A DNA stretch of 64,000 nucleotides, taken from positions 339,176 to 403,175 of the forward strand of contig NZ_KE384441.1 of the NCBI RefSeq assembly GCF_000425725.1, read 5' to 3'. A program made the translations under genes and the position numbers. The notes under the pieces are model-generated. The model had not been told where the DNA came from, did no database searches, and saw nothing but the letters and a program-made list of their open reading frames with translations. This document shows positions 8,080-17,511 of this stretch, piece after piece (position 1 is the stretch's first letter; the number at the start of each line of letters is the position of its first letter). Source of the stretch: Halomonas halocynthiae DSM 14573 (lineage in GTDB: Bacteria; Pseudomonadota; Gammaproteobacteria; Pseudomonadales; Halomonadaceae).

Positions 8080-9834
8080 TCATCCATTGCGTGCTTCATA
8101 GAGGTCATTGTTGCCGTCTTTCTCAGCGGCCTTTTGGCGGGTTTGTTCACTCAGGTATGTTTTCAGCCGTGTAATAGCGTCGGGTGCCCAGCCCGGTGCG
8201 CCGGCGACTGATACCCAGCCGTTTATGTAGTGCTCGGGTGCATACACATGCCCATAACCAAGCGGTGTTTCTGTCGAGAGAAACATGTCGAAGGTGAGCT
8301 GCAAAAAAGAAACCACAGGGTACCAGCGAAGCTCTGGTGAAACGTCAGGCCCGCGGGGACTCTTTAGCCAGTCGGGGCTGCGATAGAATGTGTGAGGATT
8401 GAAGAAGGTGATGGCATCGCTGGCGTATTGCAGATAAACAAAGCGCACTCGACCCCATGGGGTTTCTTCAGGAACAGGTGAGCCGTCCTGGTTCATAAAG
8501 CGAAATAAACGGTTATCGCGAAATTCAGGTAACCATTCTGGAGAGCCTGGTACGCGCTCTTTGGTCACTCGTTGCCAGGTTTGGCTGGCGAAGGGAGGGC
8601 CGCTCCAAAGCGCGCCGTCGATAGGGTCACCAAGCATCTCGAACAGCTCAAACGAACGGGCTGAGTTCATCGCGCCCAGGCTTAGCCCATGTAAGTACAG
8701 GCGTGGCCTTTCGTCGTGGGGGAGGCGTGACCAGTAGTTGTAAATTTCGCTGAACAATGCCCGCGATGAGTCCATGCCATACTCGGGGTGTACCGTTAAC
8801 GACAAGGGGCTGGATAGGTAGGAGTACTGCATTGCTACACTAGCAATGTCACCGTTTTGTAGGTATTCGACAGCATTAATTGCTGCTGGATCAACCCACC
8901 CCGTGCCTGTGGGGGTGATGATAACCAGCATAGATCTATCAAAACCGCCGGCGCGTTTTAACTCAGCCAGTGCTAATTGAGCGCGCTCCGTCACGTTATC
9001 AGAGCTTTGCAGCCCAACATAGGTACGTATTGGCTCCATGGCTGGTCTGCCAGATAGCGTTTGAATGTCTTGAGCACTCGGCCCCGAGGCAATGAATTGA
9101 CGGCCTGTGCGACCTAATGACTGCCAGCTTAAAAGAGACTCTTGATTGCCGCTGCGGTCGGCACGAACCGGTTCGGGATATTCGGGTTCCAGTAAGGCGT
9201 CGTATTGACGAAATGATGCATCCAGTAAGGGGAAAAGCCCTTGAGCCAGAACGCCGTTTGCCAACACCCAAACCAGAGCCAATGCTGTGATGGAGCCGAA
9301 TAATATGGCTGCGCGGTGTGGCAAACGTCGCTCAACATGGCGGATCAGAAAACGAGCTAGCTGGATTACGCTTCGACCGATGGCGATCAGCACAAAAAAG
9401 CTTGCAAGAGCCGTTAGGCAAACCAACCACAGATTCGCGCTGTCAAGGGGAGCCATGGACATGCGTGATCGAATAGAATTTTGCCAATCAACGGCGTGCC
9501 ATAAACAGAAGATAGCGAACGCCACGCAAAACGTGCCGAGCACAAGAGTTGTCAGGCGTAGGGCGCGCCCTCGTAGAGGAGAAAACTCCAGATAGTTCCA
9601 CGCTAGCTGAAATGCAGAGCCCAGGGTGTAGCCCATGGCGGCGGCAATGCCTGCTATAAGTCCTTGCATCAGTGGTGGGCGAGGAATCATGGACGGAGTA
9701 AGAGCGGCTGCGAAGCACAGGATAGCTAGAAAGAGACCGACTCGGCTAAGAGGGGCGAGAAAGTGTCGCGTGGCTGATGGTGCGCACTGATCCTTGGAGG
9801 GGGGCAAGTCGTTGGTTTTCGCTGAGTCGCGCAT
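8080..9834 (-). CDS. Membrane-anchored alpha/beta hydrolase (Abhydrolase_9 family)
   Basis: Protein of about 584 aa. The N-terminal third holds several hydrophobic helices (PLSRVGLFLAILCFAAAL, LIAGIAAAMGYTLGSAF, LVLGTFCVAFAIFCLW, LVCLTALASFFVLIAIG, ILFGSITALALVWVLANGV). The C-terminal half is an alpha/beta hydrolase with a nucleophile elbow GLSLGA (in LYLHGLSLGAMNSAR). This two-part layout matches bacterial proteins annotated 'alpha/beta-hydrolase family, membrane N-terminal domain', whose substrates are unknown. I chose the ATG at 9834 (MRDSAKTND) because TAGGAAA lies 9 nt upstream; an in-frame ATG at 9927 would add 31 polar residues but has no good ribosome site. Confidence 0.7.
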   Translation of the reverse strand: MRDSAKTNDLPPSKDQCAPSATRHFLAPLSRVGLFLAILCFAAALTPSMIPRPPLMQGLIAGIAAAMGYTLGSAFQLAWNYLEFSPLRGRALRLTTLVLGTFCVAFAIFCLWHAVDWQNSIRSRMSMAPLDSANLWLVCLTALASFFVLIAIGRSVIQLARFLIRHVERRLPHRAAILFGSITALALVWVLANGVLAQGLFPLLDASFRQYDALLEPEYPEPVRADRSGNQESLLSWQSLGRTGRQFIASGPSAQDIQTLSGRPAMEPIRTYVGLQSSDNVTERAQLALAELKRAGGFDRSMLVIITPTGTGWVDPAAINAVEYLQNGDIASVAMQYSYLSSPLSLTVHPEYGMDSSRALFSEIYNYWSRLPHDERPRLYLHGLSLGAMNSARSFELFEMLGDPIDGALWSGPPFASQTWQRVTKERVPGSPEWLPEFRDNRLFRFMNQDGSPVPEETPWGRVRFVYLQYASDAITFFNPHTFYRSPDWLKSPRGPDVSPELRWYPVVSFLQLTFDMFLSTETPLGYGHVYAPEHYINGWVSVAGAPGWAPDAITRLKTYLSEQTRQKAAEKDGNNDLYEARNG

Positions 9835-10013
9835 AGCAACGCATTTCCTAGATATATGATATTTTTCAAATAGTACCTTATTGACATGACCTGTAACCAG
9901 CCGTGAATGACAAGATATTTTCTTCATGTGTGGGTCGGGTTACCTATCAAATTATTGGTTTATGTTAAGACCACTGAATAAGCTGGCCTTAAACCATGTC
10001 GTGGGAGATCAGC

Positions 10014-10865
10014 GTGCGTATTACCCAGCTAAATATTTATCCAGTGAAGTCGTTACGAGGTATCGCCCTTGAGGAAGCAAAGCTTGTCGAGACGGGGCTG
10101 GCTCATGACCGAGAGTGGATGTTGGTGGATAGTGTTGGACGCTTTGTTACCCAGCGGGAGTTGCCGGCTATGGCGACCATTAGCGTTTTTTTGGATGCGG
10201 AAACGTTGCGCTTAGAACATCCGTCTCGTGAGCCGTTGTGTGTGCCGCTTGGTACGCCTGAAACGCTAGACGAGCGCCTACGCCACACGGTTTATGTATG
10301 GAAGGATCGTTGCGAAGCGTTGGATGAAGGCGATGAGGCAAGCCGTTGGTTGACGGACGTGCTGGGCGAGCTTAAAGGAAGCCAGCTACGCTTGGTACGT
10401 TTTGCACCTGAGCATCGGCGGGAGGTCGAGGGCGATTTTCTCAAGCCAAACGAGCAGTCACATACCCGTTTTGCTGATGGCTACCCACTGCTGGTGGTCA
10501 ATACGGCGTCACTTAATGCGCTGAATAAGCAGTTGGCTGAGCAGGGCGTGGAAGCGGTGCCGATGAACCGCTTTCGCCCGAATATTGTTGTAGAGGGTGA
10601 ACCAGCGTTTGCGGAAGTGAGCTGGGCAGAGCTAATGACTGCAGGGAAAGGGCGCTTGGGCCTGCGCAAGCCATGCCAGCGTTGTAAAATTATTACTCAG
10701 GATCAGCACTCTGGTGTGGCACCTGCACCCAAAGAGCCGTTACGTTCGCTGGTGCTGATGGGTACTCAGCCTGGATGGCGGGGAGCTTTCTTTGGCCAGA
10801 ATGCCATTGTGCTGGAAGGGGTGGGCACCACGCTGCGTGTTGGTGAGTGCTTGGCGGCTAAATAA
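10014..10865 (+). CDS. ycbX: MOSC-domain protein (YcbX/mARC type), probable molybdenum-cofactor N-oxygenate reductase
   Basis: The N-terminal MOSC_N beta-barrel segment starts ITQLNIYPVKSLRGI, and the C-terminal MOSC domain contains RKPCQRCKIITQDQ. Its cysteine is in the place expected for the molybdenum ligand of MOSC sulfurtransferase/mARC proteins. E. coli YcbX, the closest well-known relative, reduces N-hydroxylated bases such as 6-hydroxylaminopurine. E. coli YcbX has an extra ferredoxin domain that this 283-aa protein lacks, so it needs a separate electron donor. GTG 10014 is preferred because GGGAGA sits 5 nt before it; ATG 9996 is an alternative. The 3' end overlaps the convergent nicotinamidase gene by 8 bp. 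Confidence 0.75.
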   Translation: MRITQLNIYPVKSLRGIALEEAKLVETGLAHDREWMLVDSVGRFVTQRELPAMATISVFLDAETLRLEHPSREPLCVPLGTPETLDERLRHTVYVWKDRCEALDEGDEASRWLTDVLGELKGSQLRLVRFAPEHRREVEGDFLKPNEQSHTRFADGYPLLVVNTASLNALNKQLAEQGVEAVPMNRFRPNIVVEGEPAFAEVSWAELMTAGKGRLGLRKPCQRCKIITQDQHSGVAPAPKEPLRSLVLMGTQPGWRGAFFGQNAIVLEGVGTTLRVGECLAAK

Positions 10866-11409
10866 CTTTTCCGCCCAGAGTGGTTTCAACGTGGTTCAGA
10901 GCGAAGTCGTGGCCCTGGGGGTTGAAGCTGGCGACGCCTTTGCGATGTACAACGATATCAAACCCTTTGTTATAAGCATCCACGGCCGTGTGCAGGATGC
11001 AAATATCAGTGCATACGCCCACTAAGTGTAGTTCTGTAATGCTACGCTCGCGAAGCTTGAGTTCCAGGTTGGTGCCGGTGAAAGCGCTGTAGCGTGTTTT
11101 GTCGAAGTAATGCACTCGGGGCGAGTGCTGGTGTGTTGCATACAGCCCGGCTAGTTTCCCGTAGAGCGCCCGCCCGGCAGTACCCGTAATGTTATGTGGC
11201 GGAAACAGTTTGGACTCGGGGTGGTGTGGATCATTGGCTTCGTGGGCATCGATAGCGAAAAAAACGTCGTCGCCAGCTTGAATAAACGCTTCAGTGATGG
11301 CGACGATGCTGTTTTCTAATGCTTGTGCGGGCTCGCCGCAGGTTAGCTTTCCGTCCTCTGCGACAAAGTCATGAGTGTAGTCGATGTTCAGTAGTGCTTT
11401 ATTACTCAT
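10858..11409 (-). CDS. pncA: Nicotinamidase (isochorismatase superfamily, YueJ type)
   Basis: Cysteine hydrolase that probably deamidates nicotinamide to nicotinate in NAD salvage. The catalytic triad is visible: Asp in NIDYTHDF, Lys in FDKTRYSAF, and Cys in GVCTDICILHTAVDAY. A metal-binding D-x-H...H pattern lies in DAHEANDPHHPESKLFPPH. Several blocks (SKLFPPHNI, KTRYSAF, LELKLRER, GVCTDIC.LHTAVDAYNKGF) resemble the Bacillus subtilis YueJ/PncA protein as I recall it, rather than E. coli PncA. ATG 11409 has AGGG 9 nt upstream; a TTG three codons earlier would put the ribosome site on top of the start. Confidence 0.75.
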   Translation of the reverse strand: MSNKALLNIDYTHDFVAEDGKLTCGEPAQALENSIVAITEAFIQAGDDVFFAIDAHEANDPHHPESKLFPPHNITGTAGRALYGKLAGLYATHQHSPRVHYFDKTRYSAFTGTNLELKLRERSITELHLVGVCTDICILHTAVDAYNKGFDIVVHRKGVASFNPQGHDFALNHVETTLGGKVI

Positions 11410-11500
11410 TGTTACCAACCCTGGGTTATGCGGCCGCAGGAGGCTGCCCTGCGACCATGATGGTGACGCTTAATTCTTCACGTTATTTGTGAGGCGTCAC

Positions 11501-13243
11501 TCAGGCGGAAAGACGGGCTTCGACGGCGTCCAGAAAGCCTTGCATATCGACGACACGCTCGGTTTCTGGTGTCGTGGTTTTGCCTTTCAAGTCGCCGGTA
11601 ATAATGCCGTCTGCGACGGTATTGATTAGCGCTTCTTTTAGCTGGTTGGCGTAGCCCATTAGCTCTGGATTGTTATTACGCTCACCGAGCGTTTCTAGCG
11701 CGTTGGCCACGGCAAAAATCAGGGCCGAGGAGTTAAAGTGCGCTTCTTTGCCGTCAGTTTCTAGGTACTTCAGGTACAGGTCGTGCGCGGTGCCGTGAGG
11801 GGCTTCGAACAGCATGGTGCCATTCTTGCTTTCAATGATTGAGCTTGCGGTGGCTAGGCTGCCGCCAAGCGCTGCGGAAATATCTGAAAATATGTCGCCA
11901 TCCAGGTTTTGCGCTGGGTATAGCGCGTTGCGGGGTGGGTCGGTAATCATTTTGATCAATTGGCTGGAAGGCCGCATGATCATGAATGATGGTGGCGGTG
12001 TATCGGCTTTGGCTAGCTCATAGCGAACGTCTGTTATGATCGTGCTGAAAACGTCGTCGTAGTCCATGTATTCGCGCTTGAGCCCGAAGTAGACTTCCTT
12101 GCTCTTGCGTGACGCATCGCGGAAGACTTGCAGCACCCAGTCTTTAATGGCTTCGCGGTCGTTAGACATCAGCAGAATAGGGTCGCCACGTTTCACGCGC
12201 CGAGCGTGCCGTTCTTCCCCATCGATAATCACCTTAAGAATGCCATCTTCTGCTGCCGGCTGATTAAAGCTGCCGTATTGGTCACCGCCTCCTGCGCTCA
12301 TGCGGGAAATCGATACCTGAGCCTTGCGCTCAGGTATGCCGTAGCGTTTGAGTTGCTCAACCAGCTTATAGAGTTTGCGGCCAGTGTTGTTGTCTGGCAC
12401 GCCCCATAGTGCACGCTCTGGCGGATTGGCGACTAAGCGAGCGGCTTGCGCATCAATTAATTCGTAGTGATAGCTTAGGCCTAGGGCTTCTGCTTTGGCC
12501 TGGTAGTTTTGTTGATAGATGTCTTCAATGGCTGCGCGCATCACTCCGTCATAACCCGCAATGACGGTGTCTTTGAGGCCAAGATAAATATCACGCTGCT
12601 CGTCCAGCGCACGTTGGAAAAAACGATGCGCCCAGGCTTTTACGTCGTCTAAATCATTGGTGGCTAGTAGCCAAGGGTCGCCTTTGTTAACTTCGCGGCG
12701 ATGTAGCTCTACAGGGTCGCCGCTGGCACCGACGAACAGTAGCTTGATGATGCCTGTGGCGTCAGATAGTGCGCTGCTGCTGTGTTTGATACCCCCCATT
12801 TCCATGGTATCGACTTCGATATCTCGACCGACCCACTCAGGCGTATTGACCTTGAGGTTACGGAATTCGATGTCTTCACGGGTAATATTGCCGCCAATCC
12901 CTTTACGGATCGCACCATTGGGTGACTTGGTGGCCAGAGGGTGTAGGTTGGAGGTGTCAATTTCGGGGTGCTTGGCCAGCATGTCGTTCAGCTGGCTGCG
13001 GTTCACCGTCATGCCCGCATTTTTTATACCGACACCGTGTGTATTAAGCGCCTCGATGGCATCAATGACGGCTTTACCATTGGTGAGTAAGCGATTTTCT
13101 GCGGTTAGGTCAACTTCTACCAGATCCAAGTCCAGTCGAGATGTTACGAACGTCTCCAGGATTTTCTCAAATGCGACCTGCGCCATCTCATCACCGTGCA
13201 GGATAACCAGAGGGGCCGTTACTGTGATTTTTTTGCTCATCAT
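11501..13243 (-). CDS. icd: Isocitrate dehydrogenase, long variant with internal duplication
   Basis: Predicted isocitrate dehydrogenase of 580 aa, far longer than the 410-aa eukaryotic-type enzymes it resembles. Substrate-binding SPNGAIRKGIGGNITRED is at 107-124. Residues about 186-284 and 351-446 are two copies of one segment: NKGDPWLLATND..VKAW...IYLGLKDT versus KRGDPILLMSND..IKDW...VYFGLKRE. Only the second copy runs into the metal-binding DGDIFSD (448-454). The cofactor loop reads HGTAHDLY (483-490), with Asp-Leu where NADP-specific type II enzymes have Arg-His; this points to NAD preference by analogy with the Asp of NAD-specific family members. It would act in the TCA cycle. A 9-bp hairpin lies 52 bp upstream. 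Confidence 0.75.
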   Translation of the reverse strand: MMSKKITVTAPLVILHGDEMAQVAFEKILETFVTSRLDLDLVEVDLTAENRLLTNGKAVIDAIEALNTHGVGIKNAGMTVNRSQLNDMLAKHPEIDTSNLHPLATKSPNGAIRKGIGGNITREDIEFRNLKVNTPEWVGRDIEVDTMEMGGIKHSSSALSDATGIIKLLFVGASGDPVELHRREVNKGDPWLLATNDLDDVKAWAHRFFQRALDEQRDIYLGLKDTVIAGYDGVMRAAIEDIYQQNYQAKAEALGLSYHYELIDAQAARLVANPPERALWGVPDNNTGRKLYKLVEQLKRYGIPERKAQVSISRMSAGGGDQYGSFNQPAAEDGILKVIIDGEERHARRVKRGDPILLMSNDREAIKDWVLQVFRDASRKSKEVYFGLKREYMDYDDVFSTIITDVRYELAKADTPPPSFMIMRPSSQLIKMITDPPRNALYPAQNLDGDIFSDISAALGGSLATASSIIESKNGTMLFEAPHGTAHDLYLKYLETDGKEAHFNSSALIFAVANALETLGERNNNPELMGYANQLKEALINTVADGIITGDLKGKTTTPETERVVDMQGFLDAVEARLSA

Positions 13244-13294
13244 TCTACCTGTATCTAAGGTGTGAAGCGGTGCCTAAATGAAGACAGGGTACTC

Positions 13295-13321
13295 CTGACG
13301 CTGATGGTTCTCCAGCGTCAG
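13295..13321. promoter_or_regulatory. Perfect 9-bp inverted repeat upstream of icd
   Basis: CTGACGCTG and CAGCGTCAG flank a 9-nt loop, 52 bp before the isocitrate dehydrogenase start. No T-run follows on either strand, so a protein-binding site or leader hairpin is more likely than a terminator. Which protein would bind is not known. Confidence 0.45.
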
Positions 13322-13788
13322 TCTACTGGGCTGGTGAGTGCTAAGCACAAGCCAGCCTCTGCTCATAAGCCTTAACAGGTTTTTGTTAAATGTGGTGTAG
13401 TGTGCCCCTTAAGAGGGCTGTCGCGGTGATAGGTGAGATGAGCGGAGGTTCGCTCTTGCTCGATATTTTTGCGATAAAAGTTAGGCAGTGAAAGGTGAAT
13501 AAGTAATAATTAACGGCGATTAAACGTTTTTTGTAGTTTAGACTGCTGTTAGGGATGGTTAATTACGCTTTCTCTAAAGTAGATGGCCAAAACTCAGTAT
13601 AGGATGATGCCGGTTCGGTCTTTCAGATATAGTGAGAACAGGGGCAGATCGAAATTCTTGTTTTGAGCTCTGGACGCTGGCTCTAACTGATCGTTCCCAA
13701 TGGTAGGCTTGACGTCATCTCTTGAAACGGCAGCGCTGTACCGCTCGCTTCAAGCGATGGATTGCTAACGCACAATTGAGGTATGCCA
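13322..13788. other. Intergenic region between divergent icd and the TAXI transporter gene
   Basis: About 470 bp with no open frame that looks coding and no recognisable RNA gene. It must hold the promoters for icd (leftward) and the TRAP-TAXI operon (rightward). I see AT-rich stretches around 13490-13570 but no element strong enough to assign. Confidence 0.5.
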
Positions 13789-14766
13789 ATGAAACGTCAC
13801 GTATTTTCCGCCGCTACGTTTTCAGGTGTTCTGCTGGGCGCCGCCATGTTCGCTACGCCTGCCGTGGCTGAAGAAGAAACCTTTATTACCATCGGCACAG
13901 GCGGTCAGACCGGTGTTTACTATGTGGTTGGCCAGTCGGTATGTCGTCTGGTGAACCGCATGGAGGATGCCAACGTCCGTTGTAACGCACCGTCTACAGG
14001 TGGTTCGGTTGCTAACGTCAACGGCATTAAATCTGGCGAACTCGACATGGGTGTGGTGCAGTCTGATGTGCAATATCAGGCATTTAATGGCACTGGTAAC
14101 TTCGAAGGAGAGCCCTATGAGAACCTACGCGCTGTCTTCCGTGCCCACGGTGAGCCGCTGACTATTTTGGCGCGTGCTGACTCTGGCATCGAAGTGCTGG
14201 ATGACCTGAAAGGCAAGCGTTTTAATATTGGTAACCCCGGTTCTGGCCAGCGTAATACCATGGAAGTGGTTATGGGTGCCAAAGGCTGGGACATGGACAC
14301 ATTCTCTTTGGCATCACAGCTTGATGCGGCAGAAATGGCCTCTGCCTTGTCAGACAACAACATTGACGCCATGGCATACGTGGTGGGGCATCCTAACGGC
14401 TCCATCCAAGAAGCGACTACCACGGTCGATTCGCGCCTGATTCCGCTGAATGACGAAGCCATTCAGGGCATCGTAGACGAGTATCCCTACTACTCGAAGT
14501 CAGTCATTCCTGGTGGCCTGTATAAGGGCAACGACGAGGATGTCGAAACGTTCGGTGTGGCAGCGACTTTCGTAACCACTGCTGATGCTAGTGACGAGGT
14601 GGTTTACACCACGGTTAAGGCAATCTTTGACAACTTTGATCGTTTCAAGAAGCTCCATCCGGCGTTCGCCAACTTGGAGCCTGAGGATATGGTAAGTTCT
14701 GGCCTATCCGCTCCGCTTCATGACGGTGCTGCGCGCTATTACCGTGAGCAGGGCTGGATCGAGTGA
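13789..14766 (+). CDS. TRAP transporter solute-binding protein, TAXI family
   Basis: Periplasmic binding protein of about 325 aa with a signal peptide ending ATPAVA-EEE. The mature start FITIGTGGQTGVYYVVGQSVCRLV is typical of TAXI proteins, and STGGSVANVNGIKSGELDMGVVQSD is the conserved first-lobe region. TAXI systems pair such a protein with a fused permease, which follows here. Characterised TAXI binding proteins often bind glutamate or glutamine, but ligand residues cannot be read reliably, so the substrate is open. ATG 13789 has GAGG 7 nt upstream; ATG 13783 is too close to it. A hairpin-T terminator just after the stop should keep this subunit more abundant than the permease. Confidence 0.9.
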   Translation: MKRHVFSAATFSGVLLGAAMFATPAVAEEETFITIGTGGQTGVYYVVGQSVCRLVNRMEDANVRCNAPSTGGSVANVNGIKSGELDMGVVQSDVQYQAFNGTGNFEGEPYENLRAVFRAHGEPLTILARADSGIEVLDDLKGKRFNIGNPGSGQRNTMEVVMGAKGWDMDTFSLASQLDAAEMASALSDNNIDAMAYVVGHPNGSIQEATTTVDSRLIPLNDEAIQGIVDEYPYYSKSVIPGGLYKGNDEDVETFGVAATFVTTADASDEVVYTTVKAIFDNFDRFKKLHPAFANLEPEDMVSSGLSAPLHDGAARYYREQGWIE

Positions 14767-14810
14767 TCGTCATTGTCTGACGTGATTGAACAGCCAGGTG
14801 GATAACTGAT

Positions 14811-14844
14811 GCGCGGCTCCTGTCCTGGAGCCGCGCATTTTATT
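14811..14844 (+). terminator. Intrinsic terminator/attenuator inside the TRAP operon
   Basis: GCGCGGCTCC and GGAGCCGCGC form a perfect 10-bp stem around TGTCCT, followed by ATTTTATT. It lies 44 bp after the binding-protein stop and 60 bp before the permease gene, so it likely works as a partial terminator setting high binding-protein to permease stoichiometry. Confidence 0.85.
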
Positions 14845-14904
14845 GAAACGATCGAAAAACCGGAGAGTTAGCCGGTATTTTCCCCACATATTCAGGGCAT
14901 GCTG

Positions 14905-17499
14905 ATGACTGAAAATCATAAAGGATCGTCTAGCACTGACGTCGACCTGGAAGATATGGTCGCTTCAAGCGACTCCGGAGCGCGAAACCCGATTGGAATG
15001 CCCGGCAAGCTACTGGTTAGCATCGCTGCGCTCTGGTCGCTTTTTCAGTTATGGATCGCTTCTCCTCTCCCGTATATGGTGAAGTTCGGGGTATTCAACG
15101 CCACGGAATCGCGCTCTATACACTTAGCATTTGCCATGTTTTTGGCTTTTATGGCGTATCCGGCACTCAAGCGTTCACCACGTGACCATATTCCTATTCA
15201 AGACTGGGTTATGGCCCTAGCTGCTGCTTTTTGTGGTGGCTATATGTTCCTGTTTTACGAACAGCTGGCACAGCGCCCTGGTGCGCCGATTCTGCAGGAT
15301 GTCATTGTCGGAGTCGTCGGCATACTGTTGCTGCTTGAAGCGACGCGACGTGCCCTAGGGCCGCCGTTAATGATTGTGGCGATGGTATTTCTGGCCTATA
15401 GCCTGGCTGGGCCCTGGATGCCCGGTATTTTGTCGCATAAAGGAGTGAGCCTGTTCGGGTTGATTAACCATCAGTGGCTGACGACCCAAGGGGTGTTTGG
15501 TATTGCTCTGGGGGTTTCGACCAGCTTTGTTTTCCTGTTTGTTTTATTTGGCGCACTGTTGGATAAGGCGGGCGCGGGTAACTACTTTATTCAGGTCGCG
15601 TTCTCTTTGTTGGGCCACTATAAAGGCGGACCTGCTAAAGCCGCCGTGGTGGCATCCGGCATGACGGGGCTGATCTCTGGTTCATCAATTGCCAATGTGG
15701 TAACCACCGGAACCTTCACTGTGCCGATGATGAAGCGGGTGGGCTTCTCATCAGAGAAGGCCGGTGCTGTTGAAGTGGCGTCTTCGGTTAATGGCCAGAT
15801 TATGCCACCCGTGATGGGGGCTGCGGCTTTTTTGATGGTGGAATACGTTGGTATTCCTTATGTTGATGTAATCAAACACGCTTTTCTTCCCGCGCTGATT
15901 TCTTATATTGCACTGGTTTATATTGTTCACCTTGAAGCACTGAAGGCTAATATGCAGGGCTTGGAAAGCAGTAACCCACCCAAGCCGCTGGTGCGTAAGG
16001 TGGTGGGATTCCTCGCTGGCTTGCTGTTGATGATGATCACCTCGTTGGTGGTCTATTACGGCTTGGGTTGGCTGAAGCCTGCATTAGGTGCTGCCGCCTC
16101 TTGGTTTATTGCTGCCGCGCTGGTGGTGATTTATCTGGTGTTGCTCAAGGTTGGGGCTGACTATCCTGAGTTGGAGCTTGATGATCCTAACTCTCCGGTA
16201 ATCAAGCTGCCGCAGACACGCCCTACGGTGATGGTTGGTTTGCAGTATATTCTGCCTGTGGTGCTGTTGATTTGGTGTCTGATGGTTGAGCGCTTGTCGC
16301 CTGGGCTATCGGCTTTCTGGGCCACAGTGCTGATGGTTTTCATCATCGTGACTCAGCGCCCAATCATGGCCATGCTGCGCAACCAGGGGAATATAGCCAG
16401 CGATCTACGTGAAGGTGCGATGGATCTATGGGTGGGGCTGGTGACTGGTGCCCGTAACATGATTGGTATCGGCATTGCGACTGCGACGGCTGGCATTATT
16501 GTTGGTGCTGTCTCGCAGACAGGGGTGGGCTTGGTACTGGCCGATGTAGTGGAAATCCTGTCCATGGGCCAGCTGATGCTGATCTTGCTGTTTACCGCGA
16601 TACTCAGCCTGATTTTGGGCATGGGGCTGCCAACTACCGCTAACTACATTGTGGTGTCTGCACTGCTGGCGCCGGTTATTGTGCAGCTGGGTGAACAGAA
16701 TGGCTTATTGGTACCATTGATTGCCGTTCATCTGTTTGTTTTCTATTTCGGCATCATGGCAGATGTGACGCCTCCGGTGGGGCTTGCATCGTTTGCCGCA
16801 GCAGCTGTATCAGGTGGTGATCCGATTCGAACAGGCTTCCAGGCGTTTTATTACAGCTTGCGTACTGCTGCTTTGCCGTTTTTGTTCATTTTTAATACTG
16901 ACTTACTGTTGATAGACGTGTCTTGGGCTCAAGGTATTCTGATCTTTGTGGTCGCAACGGTAGCAATGCTGATATTTGCTGCGGCAACGCAGGGCTTCAT
17001 GCTGACCCGTAACCGTTGGTATGAGTCGGTCTTGCTGCTGTTGATTGCATTTACGCTGTTCCGCCCAGGGTTCTGGATGGATATGATCGACAATCCTTAT
17101 AGAGAAGCCGCACCGACCGAGTTCTCACAGGTCCTTGGTAGTGTTGAGCCGGGCACTGAGCTGCGCTTGCAGATTAGTGGCGAGGATTCTTATGGTTCAC
17201 CGTTAACAACCTATATGCGCTTGCCTGTTCCTGACGGTGATGATGGTCAGGAGCGGCTCGATAACCTGGGCCTTGAACTGATGACCCGTGACGGGCGCGC
17301 TGTTGTTGATATGGTGACATTTGGTAGTGAGGCGTCGAAGCTGGGCTTTGACTTTGATCAGGAGATTATTAAGGTTCAAGTGCCAGAAGGCGGCCTGCCT
17401 AAGGAGTTGATGTGGATCCCTGCTTTCCTCGTCTTTGGGCTGGTCGTCATGCTTCAGCGCCGTCGTCGAGAAGATGACACCGTAACGGCGTCTGCCTGA
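14905..17499 (+). CDS. TRAP transporter fused permease (4TM-12TM, TAXI type)
   Basis: Inner-membrane protein of about 864 aa joining the small (DctQ-like) and large (DctM-like) TRAP subunits in one chain. Many hydrophobic helices are visible. DctM-type signatures include GLISGSSIANVVTTGTFTVP, SSVNGQIMPPVMGAAAFLMV, GMGLPTTANYIVVSALLAPV and ADVTPPVGLASFAAAAVSGG. After the last conserved helix block there is a non-transmembrane stretch (about 735-835) and a final helix before an Arg-rich tail (QRRRRED). It moves the ligand delivered by the upstream binding protein, driven by an ion gradient. ATG 14905 has AGGG 7 nt upstream; ATG 14899 is the alternative. Confidence 0.9.
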   Translation: MTENHKGSSSTDVDLEDMVASSDSGARNPIGMPGKLLVSIAALWSLFQLWIASPLPYMVKFGVFNATESRSIHLAFAMFLAFMAYPALKRSPRDHIPIQDWVMALAAAFCGGYMFLFYEQLAQRPGAPILQDVIVGVVGILLLLEATRRALGPPLMIVAMVFLAYSLAGPWMPGILSHKGVSLFGLINHQWLTTQGVFGIALGVSTSFVFLFVLFGALLDKAGAGNYFIQVAFSLLGHYKGGPAKAAVVASGMTGLISGSSIANVVTTGTFTVPMMKRVGFSSEKAGAVEVASSVNGQIMPPVMGAAAFLMVEYVGIPYVDVIKHAFLPALISYIALVYIVHLEALKANMQGLESSNPPKPLVRKVVGFLAGLLLMMITSLVVYYGLGWLKPALGAAASWFIAAALVVIYLVLLKVGADYPELELDDPNSPVIKLPQTRPTVMVGLQYILPVVLLIWCLMVERLSPGLSAFWATVLMVFIIVTQRPIMAMLRNQGNIASDLREGAMDLWVGLVTGARNMIGIGIATATAGIIVGAVSQTGVGLVLADVVEILSMGQLMLILLFTAILSLILGMGLPTTANYIVVSALLAPVIVQLGEQNGLLVPLIAVHLFVFYFGIMADVTPPVGLASFAAAAVSGGDPIRTGFQAFYYSLRTAALPFLFIFNTDLLLIDVSWAQGILIFVVATVAMLIFAAATQGFMLTRNRWYESVLLLLIAFTLFRPGFWMDMIDNPYREAAPTEFSQVLGSVEPGTELRLQISGEDSYGSPLTTYMRLPVPDGDDGQERLDNLGLELMTRDGRAVVDMVTFGSEASKLGFDFDQEIIKVQVPEGGLPKELMWIPAFLVFGLVVMLQRRRREDDTVTASA

Positions 17500-17511
17500 G
17501 GAGAAATGCGT

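Noticed and set aside
12657..13265. Plus-strand open frame of 202 codons inside icd
   Set aside because: Its translation is rich in Ser, Leu and Arg without domain motifs; the minus-strand isocitrate dehydrogenase accounts for the region.
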